64,000 bases of DNA from Lujinxingia vulgaris (GTDB lineage: Bacteria > Myxococcota_A > Bradymonadia > Bradymonadales > Bradymonadaceae). Of the stretch, positions 35,043 to 42,541 are shown in pieces. Every line of letters begins with the position of its first letter. The stretch's first letter is position 1. The DNA lies in NCBI RefSeq assembly GCF_007997015.1, contig NZ_VOSM01000009.1, forward strand, positions 62,001 through 126,000, written 5' to 3'. The notes beneath the pieces are model-generated. The model searched no databases, was not told where the DNA came from, and saw only the letters and a program-made list of their open reading frames with translations. The position numbers and the translations under genes are program-made.

Positions 35043-35834
35043 ATGAGTTCACAACCCCACCGCGCTGAAGCCGCCGATATGCACTCCCTTGTCGCCCTCC
35101 TCCCGGTTCCCTGGGGCGAGGATGGCCTGGAGCTCTTGCGAGAAGTTCATCAGGAGACCTGGGTCGAAGATCTCGACGTCGCCTGGGAGGTTCCCGGCGA
35201 ACGCGGCACCATCACGCTGCGCAGCGGTCACACCGTGACCCTCAAGGTCGACGAGCCCATCCCGGAGCTCGTCGACCTGGCGCCTACCGCCAAACATCCC
35301 TTCGCCGCCGCCGAGGTCCATCAGATCGAGAACCAGCAGGCCATCTGGCGTCTGGTGCTTGAGGGGGCCGATAAGGATCCGCGCCGTCTTGCGGCCTCCT
35401 TCGCGCGCCTGCTCACCACCGCGGTCGAAGCCGGCGCACCGGCGGTCTTTCTGCCGGCCTGCGTCCAGCTTCACCCTCCGGCGCTTCTGCGCCACCTCTC
35501 GATGGACTTCAACCAGCCCGACGCCGTGATCAACCTCTTTGTCAGCGCCTGGAACGACGACGAATGGATGATCACCCGCGGGCTCACCCTCTTCGGTCTC
35601 CCCGAGTTGGAGACGCGTCACAACAACGGCCTAAACGCGGCCTACTTCCGCCTGATGGACATCGCCTCCACCATGTTCCTTCAGCAGTCGCCCTTTCCCG
35701 ATGGCGCCCAGCTTCAGGTCGGACCGCAGCTCTTTGAGGCGCGCACCGGCCCCTCCGGCCCCTCCGATCCTCAGGTCCCCTTCTGCGGCCATCACGGCAC
35801 ACTGACCGTCGGGCCAGTGAGCTTCGACACCTGA
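35043..35834 (+). CDS. DUF4261 family cytoplasmic protein
   Basis: 263 residues, with no signal peptide or membrane helix. The central and C-terminal part contains the DUF4261 pattern: an N-terminal alpha/beta portion, then GLTLFGLPELE and LNAAYFRLMDIASTM. DUF4261 proteins have no known activity. It starts 8 bp after the lipoprotein stop and is probably translated from the same mRNA. An Ala/Pro-rich stretch lies near residues 140-150. Function unknown. Confidence 0.7.
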   Translation: MSSQPHRAEAADMHSLVALLPVPWGEDGLELLREVHQETWVEDLDVAWEVPGERGTITLRSGHTVTLKVDEPIPELVDLAPTAKHPFAAAEVHQIENQQAIWRLVLEGADKDPRRLAASFARLLTTAVEAGAPAVFLPACVQLHPPALLRHLSMDFNQPDAVINLFVSAWNDDEWMITRGLTLFGLPELETRHNNGLNAAYFRLMDIASTMFLQQSPFPDGAQLQVGPQLFEARTGPSGPSDPQVPFCGHHGTLTVGPVSFDT

Positions 35835-35961
35835 GCTACGCACTGCCGGATTGACACCGCCAGAGCCCACGGGTTACGCTTCCGGCTCATCGGGTTTGTA
35901 TGCGGCAGTAGAGCAACACGTTGCCACTTTTGGGATGACTTGCATGCTTTTGAGGGCTGTA

Positions 35962-37065
35962 ATGACGCCAGTGTCTCGCGTAACCAGACGCCTCGCCACG
36001 TTGATGTTGACGATCTTCGCCCTGCAGTTCGGCTGCGGCGATGGTGAGGTGGGCGACGAAGTCGTCTACTTCCACATCTATAACGGCTACGCCGGCAGCG
36101 CTCAGATGAGCCTCTACGGGCCCACCGGCGCGCTGGTCAACTCGCTGCCCTTTGGTCAGTCGACCCTCGATGTCGGCAATGGCGAGCCGGTGGCATTTGA
36201 TCGCAGCCTCCCGGGCGGCTTCACCCTGCTGCTTGACGGCTCCCCCACCCCGATTGAGCTTCCGGCCGAGGCCTGGTCGCTCTACCCGCATGAGACGGCC
36301 ACGCTCTTCTTGATCCGCCGACAGGGTCAGGGCGCGCTTTTGCAGATGTACCGCCACGTGCGCTCAATCTCGGAGGGCTGCCGCATCGTCTTCGGTAACG
36401 CCCTTTCCACTCCCTCGGCCAACCTGGGTCAGTACAACTTCATGTCGGGCTTTCGCTTCGACGATATCGCCACCGGCGGCTACCTGCCCAGCGATCCCCG
36501 CGGTGGTGCTTTCCTGACCGCGGTCCGAGACCATCCCTACTTCTTCCTGGTCCGCTCCGAAGAAGAAGAGAGCGAAGGTGTGCTCATCCCGGTCTGGGTT
36601 GGCCGTGAAGGTACTGTGGACTTCCCGCGCGTCGACTTCCAATCGGGCACTGTCACCACTGACCCGCCCTCTGCCGAAGTCGTCACGTGCATCGCCGACG
36701 CCGGCGGTGACCCGGAGGCCGAAGCCGAGTGCCTGCTTCCCAAATCCTACCAGGGCATCGTTTTCACCCCGGAGGTCGAAAACACCTTCATCCACTACTA
36801 TCCCGAAAACTTCGGGAACTCGGCGGGCGACTGCGCGGCTCAGTTCCGCATCTTCTCCGACTTCAGCAACATCTTCACCGGAGAGCACGCCAACGGTAGC
36901 TTCGTCGACGGTGAAGTCAGCGGCAGCGCCGGCGACCACCTCTTCTGGGTCCTCTACGGCTTCCCCGCCGGTGATCCAGGCCCGCAGATCGCGCAGTGGT
37001 CGACCGGCGACGACGTCACCGCCGGCGGCTTCCAGCCCCTGCCCGATTATCCCTCGGCCCCCTGA
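35962..37065 (+). CDS. secreted lipoprotein with DUF4397-like beta domain
   Basis: 367 residues. The signal peptide ends in lipobox FGC (Cys25). The mature part begins with a beta domain (YFHIYNGYAG, SLYGPTGALV and similar) resembling DUF4397, which is frequent in secreted Myxococcota and Bacteroidetes proteins. A second beta-rich half follows with four Cys (VTCIAD, AECLLP, GDCAAQ and GCRIV). There is no catalytic motif. The ATG at 35962 has GAGGG six bases upstream and gives a clean signal. Earlier ATGs at 35935 and 35944 do not. A terminator follows the gene. Confidence 0.75.
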   Translation: MTPVSRVTRRLATLMLTIFALQFGCGDGEVGDEVVYFHIYNGYAGSAQMSLYGPTGALVNSLPFGQSTLDVGNGEPVAFDRSLPGGFTLLLDGSPTPIELPAEAWSLYPHETATLFLIRRQGQGALLQMYRHVRSISEGCRIVFGNALSTPSANLGQYNFMSGFRFDDIATGGYLPSDPRGGAFLTAVRDHPYFFLVRSEEEESEGVLIPVWVGREGTVDFPRVDFQSGTVTTDPPSAEVVTCIADAGGDPEAEAECLLPKSYQGIVFTPEVENTFIHYYPENFGNSAGDCAAQFRIFSDFSNIFTGEHANGSFVDGEVSGSAGDHLFWVLYGFPAGDPGPQIAQWSTGDDVTAGGFQPLPDYPSAP

Positions 37066-37086
37066 TCCCCGCGTAAAACGAGCCCC

Positions 37087-37117
37087 AGCCTCCTGACCTT
37101 GCGGTCAGGGGGCTTTT
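37087..37117 (+). terminator. intrinsic terminator after the DUF4397-like gene
   Basis: A 12-bp stem (AGCCTCCTGACC / GGTCAGGGGGCT, one T-G pair, loop TTGC) leads into TTTTTTC. Confidence 0.9.
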
Positions 37118-37204
37118 TTCTTATATGCTGTCTTAACGCTGCAGCTTAGCTTCGCCGACTCGCTCACGTCTGCCGTCCGAAAGTGCGGGCATTACGCCAC
37201 AACC

Positions 37205-37219
37205 GTGTCAAAGTGACAC
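37205..37219 (+). promoter_or_regulatory. candidate enhancer site for a sigma-54 activator
   Basis: The perfect palindrome GTGTCAAAGTGACAC (6-bp arms, 3-bp spacer) lies 44 bp before the -24 element, roughly 70-85 bp upstream of the expected start of transcription. That is the usual distance for an activator-binding site. TGTC half-sites recall PilR and similar regulators, but which protein binds is unknown. Confidence 0.5.
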
Positions 37220-37262
37220 ACTTCTAAACAAGATCTTACGCTCCCTAACCGCTCAGTCTAAG

Positions 37263-37278
37263 TGGCATACTGATTGCA
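37263..37278 (+). promoter_or_regulatory. sigma-54 (-24/-12) promoter of the TadE/TadG-like operon
   Basis: The sequence TGGCATACTGATTGCA fits the consensus TGGCAYRNNNNTTGCW at every fixed position, with the GG and GC elements at the required spacing. Transcription should start near 37289, about 35 bases before the first TadE-like start codon. A terminator lies upstream, so this is the natural promoter of the downstream operon. Confidence 0.8.
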
Positions 37279-37323
37279 TTTGATGATACCCTGTTGCTTC
37301 ATCCATTTCGCACGGAACGCGCC

Positions 37324-38367
37324 ATGAACCTCGTACCTACAGCTGCGGTACAATCCCGACCGCGATTGCTCCTGGGCGGTGCCCGCATCCTGATTCATCT
37401 GGGCGGCATCGCCTCGGTAGCGCTGATCATGGCTCTCCCCTTTGTGAGTCAACGCACAATCGGGCTGGCGCTTCAGGCGCGGGAGGCCGGTATCCACCAG
37501 GCCATTTTCAGCCTGGAGACCCTCGTTCACGTAGGCCTGGCCGCATGTTTTTGGGCGATGCTCTATTTGAGCTGGAGCTGGTTTCAAATCACACGCCAGG
37601 AGCGCAAAGCCCGGGGTCCCAGGCCTTCCCGAACAATCGTGCGCGCCCGGGGTAACGTTATTCTTGAGACGCTCGTCGTCTTTCCCATCTTCCTGCTTCT
37701 GATCTTCGGGCTGGCTCAGTTCGCGGTGCTCAACATCGCGAGCATGCTCACCACCGTCGCCGCTTTTCAGGCCACGCGCACCGTATGGATCTGGGAGCGA
37801 GAACCCGTCGGTCCCGACGAGATCGAGCGTAAAGCGGTCATCCAGGCCGCGAGCGTCGTCGCGCCGGTAGTTCCCGGCGAGTACGCCGCGCAGCCTTCCA
37901 CATCCTCGAGCGATTACAGTGAGAATCGGGGCATCTTCGTCGCTTCGCAGTTTCCCTGGCCCGTAGCCGACTCCGGCTATCAGGGACGCAATATCGGCGA
38001 TCGACTCGCCGACGAGATGGCCGGGCTCAATCCCCCAATCGACTTTGTCTCAGCGGTCGACACGGCGGCATTTTCGCACCGCACCGTGCGAAAGCTCACC
38101 AGCGCGTACGGCTCGATCGATGTGAGCTTTGAGCCAGACGCCGCCTCCAACTCCCTGCTCAAAGTCACGACCACCTACCACCACCTCAACGCGTTTCCGC
38201 TGGTGGCCGGACTCTTCGGTCAGAACTATGAACGCGCAGGACGCGAGGGATATCACGTCCCGATTACGCGCGTGCTCTCGATTGAACGTCAACGGCCCTC
38301 ACCGGACCGCACGCAGTTCCCACGAATGCTACCCGGCGGCGGCGGCGCTGAGCCCTATCTCTTCTAA
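37324..38367 (+). CDS. TadE-like pseudopilin with extra N-terminal membrane helices
   Basis: 347 residues. Two hydrophobic helices at the N terminus (about 20-42 and 58-85) come first. After a basic stretch follows the TadE-like helix GNVILETLVVFPIFLLLIFG (about 107-126), with the Glu typical of pseudopilin-type segments, and then a periplasmic or surface domain ending in a Gly-rich tail. Standard TadE proteins are shorter and lack the first two helices. The ATG at 37324 was chosen; a TTG ten codons upstream has no ribosome site. First gene under the sigma-54 promoter, followed by TadG-like and second TadE-like genes. Confidence 0.8.
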   Translation: MNLVPTAAVQSRPRLLLGGARILIHLGGIASVALIMALPFVSQRTIGLALQAREAGIHQAIFSLETLVHVGLAACFWAMLYLSWSWFQITRQERKARGPRPSRTIVRARGNVILETLVVFPIFLLLIFGLAQFAVLNIASMLTTVAAFQATRTVWIWEREPVGPDEIERKAVIQAASVVAPVVPGEYAAQPSTSSSDYSENRGIFVASQFPWPVADSGYQGRNIGDRLADEMAGLNPPIDFVSAVDTAAFSHRTVRKLTSAYGSIDVSFEPDAASNSLLKVTTTYHHLNAFPLVAGLFGQNYERAGREGYHVPITRVLSIERQRPSPDRTQFPRMLPGGGGAEPYLF

Positions 38368-38429
38368 GTTTCCCGGTTTGCCCTGCCCGGGTCGCCAATG
38401 ACCTTTTGCTTCACCTGTATGAGCTGATC

Positions 38430-40313
38430 ATGATCAAACTCCCTTCCCGACCTCCCCATCTGCTCAAAGGCGCTCGACGCCTGCATGAGCACCAGCGGGG
38501 CGCGATCGCCATTCTCGCAATGGCAGGAGCTCTGATCCTTCTACTGGCCAGTTGGATCGTTTACGACGCCGGCGCCTCAGCGCAGAAGAAGATGGATGCG
38601 CAGATCGCCGCAGATACCGCCGCGCTTAGCCAGGCCACCGTCAAAGCGCGCTCGATGAACCTTCTGGCCTACGCCAACGTCACCAAACGCTCGGTCTGGG
38701 GAATCCACAGCCTTTACCCCTCCTACATGTATGCCGTCGCCCAGTGGATTCACGGTAGCTACACCATCGCCGGCCTCGATCTCAGCGGGCTCTTCAGCAT
38801 GGATACGATGTGCGAGATCTGTTTCAACAGTTCTGGCGAAAACGAATCCGACAACGAGTCCTGCAACGTCTGCAACTTCATGAACAATAACCGGCAGGCA
38901 TGGAAGGCAGTTGCCTGCAAATACCCCGACTCCGACACAATCTGCGATGCGGATACACCCGACACCTGGGGCGATTTCTATCGATTCACCGGTCACGACC
39001 ACAACATCTTCCCCCACGAGCTCATGAAGATCGACCGGGGGGCGGACTTCCCAAAACTCGCCGAGAGCGACCTCGCCACCAAAATGCTCATGGGCGACAC
39101 CATCACTCCCCAGCCCGACTACACCTTTCGTGTCGGCGATGACCCCTCATGGTCGACCCGCTTCTTCGGCAAAGACCTGATGGCGATGGATAACTACCAG
39201 CGCTACATCTTCGCCATCACGCCCTGGTGGGGATGGACCGAGCAGGCCATGCGCGCGATGCGAAACGGAGCCACCCTCTCCGGTAGCTTTCCCGTGCCCC
39301 CGGGTGTGATCCCCGAGTCGAGCAGATCGATCACCGATCTGATCATCAACCACTACCTCGACGCCTCACCCGTCACTACCGACTCGGCCATCCACAACCA
39401 CAGTAGCTACATCGATTCACTGCCCGTGCGTCCGGCCAGGATTGGCTCGATGGGCAGTCACCTCAACTCCGCACTCAGCGCCGGCAACCTGACCAGCCTC
39501 CTCAAAAACTGCATCGACGGAGCAACCTGCGCCTCGGAGAACCCCTTCCTGCTGGAGCACCTGATCAATCTGGCCACCGTGATCTTTTCATCGCCCGGAA
39601 CGGTGGTCGGATTCGGAGGGGATGGCCCGCTGGAACATGCCTCCAGCATCGCTGTGAACCTGCTGGCGGCCACCTCGGCCTTCAAAAACCAGGGCGTGCG
39701 CTTTACCGGAAACGCGGCCACGCGCGCGCTTCCTGGCAACCGAATCGCCGCCGAACCCTGGGAACTGCGCCCCTTTGCCACCGCTGGCGAGTGGCAGGTT
39801 AACACCTCGAACATCGTCCTGACGCTGCTCGCCGACTTTACTGCGTTCAACATCGCCCAGGGCCGCCAGAAGTATCAGATCCTCCCGGAGAGCGATTACT
39901 ACGGGCGCGACGCTCGCTCGGTCTCCTACCAGAACCATTTCTATGGTGAGAGCTTCGCCGATCGCCCCGCTCCCATCTCCGCGGACGCTATCGCCGAGAA
40001 GAACACCTACCGCGCTGGCTCGACCTGGGGGATGGCCCGCGCCGAGATCTTTCACACCGGCGAGTTCGGGCCGGATCTCTGGAGCCCCTCCTGGTCCTCC
40101 CGGATGCGCCCGATTGTGCTGGGTAATGAATGGGATGAGGCCCACTACAACATGAATGAAGTCTTTCATGATGCGCTGCCCTACATGGTCCTCTCACGAA
40201 CCATGGGGGCGACCGGCCAGTGGCCTCTTGATCGCATTGGCGTTGACTTCGCACGCATGGAGGCCGCCAGCCACGCTATGGGGAATTCCACGATTGGAGG
40301 CATCGTCAAATGA
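38430..40313 (+). CDS. TadG-like putative Flp pilus assembly protein
   Basis: 627 residues. After a basic start, QRGAIAILAMAGALILLLAS forms one membrane helix (about 30-52). AQKKMDAQIAADTAALSQAT follows, the classic TadG/TadE-type segment after the helix (Tad domain). The large remaining domain is exported and contains an early Cys cluster (CEICFN, CNVCNF, with more Cys to about 185) that may form disulfides or bind metal. There is no von Willebrand A motif as in some TadG. The start is ATG at 38430. It overlaps the next gene by 4 bp (ATGA). Confidence 0.8.
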   Translation: MIKLPSRPPHLLKGARRLHEHQRGAIAILAMAGALILLLASWIVYDAGASAQKKMDAQIAADTAALSQATVKARSMNLLAYANVTKRSVWGIHSLYPSYMYAVAQWIHGSYTIAGLDLSGLFSMDTMCEICFNSSGENESDNESCNVCNFMNNNRQAWKAVACKYPDSDTICDADTPDTWGDFYRFTGHDHNIFPHELMKIDRGADFPKLAESDLATKMLMGDTITPQPDYTFRVGDDPSWSTRFFGKDLMAMDNYQRYIFAITPWWGWTEQAMRAMRNGATLSGSFPVPPGVIPESSRSITDLIINHYLDASPVTTDSAIHNHSSYIDSLPVRPARIGSMGSHLNSALSAGNLTSLLKNCIDGATCASENPFLLEHLINLATVIFSSPGTVVGFGGDGPLEHASSIAVNLLAATSAFKNQGVRFTGNAATRALPGNRIAAEPWELRPFATAGEWQVNTSNIVLTLLADFTAFNIAQGRQKYQILPESDYYGRDARSVSYQNHFYGESFADRPAPISADAIAEKNTYRAGSTWGMARAEIFHTGEFGPDLWSPSWSSRMRPIVLGNEWDEAHYNMNEVFHDALPYMVLSRTMGATGQWPLDRIGVDFARMEAASHAMGNSTIGGIVK

Positions 40314-41311
40314 ATTCAAACATTCCACATAGGGCCGGAGGCGGACTGCTTCACGTTATGCGCACGCTGCATTTAAACCAGCGTGGTACGAGCATGACGG
40401 AGTTTGTCATGTTTCTGCCGGTCTTTGTCCTCATCTTTGTGGGCATCTTCGAGCTGGGACGACTCTACGATTTTTCACTTCGCGCACGCGGAATGGCCTT
40501 CACTGACACCATCAGCCGTTTTCGACAGGTTCAAGACACCTCTTTTCGAGACGCGATCACATCAAACGGCCTGGCTCGCAAAGCGATCTCGCCACTTAGC
40601 GCTTCAGTGGACTCCACCTCCCAGCTCTTTCGCACCCCTCCGAACCAGCGCGCCGGCGTGCGGGAGGTGTTGGCCCAGCGCGACCTCAAGGCGTACTCGC
40701 AGACCTCTGGCCTGGGCCAGCACGGCAGCCTGGGCGAAGCACTTGGCCGTATTAACCTCGCCAGACAGGCCGGCGTGGAGGTCACCGCAGTCGATCATAT
40801 GATCACCCACGACTTAACCCTCTTTGTGGGACCGTCTGCCCTTGCCAGCGAGCTCTTCGACGACCGTCCTCAAAACAGGCTCGATACCTCCATGAGCGGA
40901 CAGGGCGATTCGCTGCTGCAGACGCTTGCGAACAAGGTCAACGAGACCATTACCTCGGCCGGCGCGAGAAGCGCGCTGGCAGCAAACATTCGCTACGGAA
41001 CGCTCACCGGACGTTTTGATAACTCCGTCCATATTGCCTCGGTGGGCGATGTGGAAGTGAGCGCCTGGTACAGCGTGCTCGCGCCCACCTACGCACACAG
41101 CGACGATCGCAAGAACGGGCAGATGGCAACCTTTGCAAGCCGGCTGACGATCGAGGGCAATAACCACAAGCCCTACCGCGACATCCTCGCGTTTAGAACC
41201 AACCCTGAGCTTCCCATTCTTCCCGACGAGTACGAAGTCCCCAACCCGGCTGACGAAGATCTGCAAGATCACTTCGAACTGCCCCTGAACTACGGTGACG
41301 ACTTCTACTGA
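40310..41311 (+). CDS. TadE-family pseudopilin-like protein
   Basis: 333 residues. The segment LNQRGTSMTEFVMFLPVFVL followed by IFVGIFELGRL (about 21-51) is a canonical TadE motif, with Glu at the fifth position of the hydrophobic stretch. The rest is an exported domain without Cys and with mixed strands and helices, longer than usual for TadE. The start codon overlaps the TadG-like stop (ATGA), so translation is coupled. Flp-type prepilin, TadA ATPase, TadB/TadC and the prepilin peptidase are not in the window. Confidence 0.85.
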   Translation: MNSNIPHRAGGGLLHVMRTLHLNQRGTSMTEFVMFLPVFVLIFVGIFELGRLYDFSLRARGMAFTDTISRFRQVQDTSFRDAITSNGLARKAISPLSASVDSTSQLFRTPPNQRAGVREVLAQRDLKAYSQTSGLGQHGSLGEALGRINLARQAGVEVTAVDHMITHDLTLFVGPSALASELFDDRPQNRLDTSMSGQGDSLLQTLANKVNETITSAGARSALAANIRYGTLTGRFDNSVHIASVGDVEVSAWYSVLAPTYAHSDDRKNGQMATFASRLTIEGNNHKPYRDILAFRTNPELPILPDEYEVPNPADEDLQDHFELPLNYGDDFY

Positions 41312-41451
41312 TGTTTAAAAAGTAACGCTCTTTGGAAGGGCTGCTCTCAACGCGTTTTTTTCAAACGTTTTCTGTTCAAGCGTTGAAAGTTTTACCCTCA
41401 CACGGCACGAACGGGACGTACCGAATCCTGTCTAAAAAAGGCACCGCTGCC

Positions 41452-42459
41452 ATGAATGCGAATAGTGTTTCATCCATACTCCTCAACCTCCTGAAGACCG
41501 GTCTGGCCGGTGGGCTTATCGTGCTCATCGCATGGAGCGTCGGCGTCTTTGATCTCGACGGCGATGTCCAGGAGAGCCATGCCGATATTTTCGATCTGCG
41601 CTTCTCAGCTCGCGCCAACCCGGTTGAAGAGTTCGCAAAGACCCTCCAGGATCTGGGTCATCCCGAACCGCGAACGTACGCCATCAACAACAACCGCATC
41701 TACTTCTCAGTCCGGCACACGAACGAGACCCCCGGGCAGATCCTCAACACGTATCAGCAACGCTTTGCTGCCAACGGTCTTAACGACCGCGTGTATACGA
41801 CGATCGACGAAGCGGAAGGCGAAGCCAGGATGATCACCGCGCTTACCGGCGGCATCGTCCCGCATAGCGTCGACCCCGAACACGTCACGATGGGAGGGAT
41901 GATCACACGGGGACGCGCTCAAAACGCCGAAGAACTACGCCGCGACTACCTTCAATCCCCGAGCCCCTCCTCACTCTTTCGCGGACATCGGTGGATCGAA
42001 GCTTTCCGCTCTCCCGACCACAACCAGACCACGGTCATCGCAAGCTGGAGTGATGAGAGCTTTATGTACGGTCGCATGCACCCGGACAAGCTGCGGGTAG
42101 GCTACGGCGCGGGTGCCGATCATATGATTCCCTCATGCCCGGGTTGCGTACGCCTCAACCGTCTCGAAGACCTCACCGATGAGAGCTCTTTTATCTTTGA
42201 GAGCAACATCTACATGACCAGCCACAGTCCGGCGCAGATCGTCGAATTTTATGACAAAGCGCTGGCTTCTCGCGGTTGGGAGGCGCTCCCTCAAAATGAT
42301 GCGTTCTACGAGCTCCAGACAAACGTCGACTTTGAGGGCCGGCAGGTAGATATTCATGTTTTCACCCGCGAAGACCGGCTGACGAAACTTGTCATCTACA
42401 GCCATGGCGGAAGCACTTACGTGCACACATCCATGCAAACAAACGACAGCTTAAACTAG
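41452..42459 (+). CDS. membrane-anchored exported protein of the TadE/TadG locus
   Basis: 335 residues with one membrane helix near the N terminus (about 12-36, LLKTGLAGGLIVLIAWSVGVF) and an exported domain. The exported part has two similar halves that each start with an S-P/T-x-Q-I-x-x-x-Y-x-x-x-(F/L) helix (ETPGQILNTYQQRFAANG and HSPAQIVEFYDKALASRG) and continue into strands, suggesting an internal duplication. CPGC near residue 225 is the only CxxC. The start ATG at 41452 is best but has a weak ribosome site. Likely cotranscribed with the TadE/TadG genes. No family recognised. Confidence 0.7.
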   Translation: MNANSVSSILLNLLKTGLAGGLIVLIAWSVGVFDLDGDVQESHADIFDLRFSARANPVEEFAKTLQDLGHPEPRTYAINNNRIYFSVRHTNETPGQILNTYQQRFAANGLNDRVYTTIDEAEGEARMITALTGGIVPHSVDPEHVTMGGMITRGRAQNAEELRRDYLQSPSPSSLFRGHRWIEAFRSPDHNQTTVIASWSDESFMYGRMHPDKLRVGYGAGADHMIPSCPGCVRLNRLEDLTDESSFIFESNIYMTSHSPAQIVEFYDKALASRGWEALPQNDAFYELQTNVDFEGRQVDIHVFTREDRLTKLVIYSHGGSTYVHTSMQTNDSLN

Positions 42460-42541
42460 CGACAGACCGACCTCCTGATTGCCACGACACGCCTCTTTTT
42501 GACGAGGATCAATTAAAATGAAAATGAATAGCGGAGATCCT

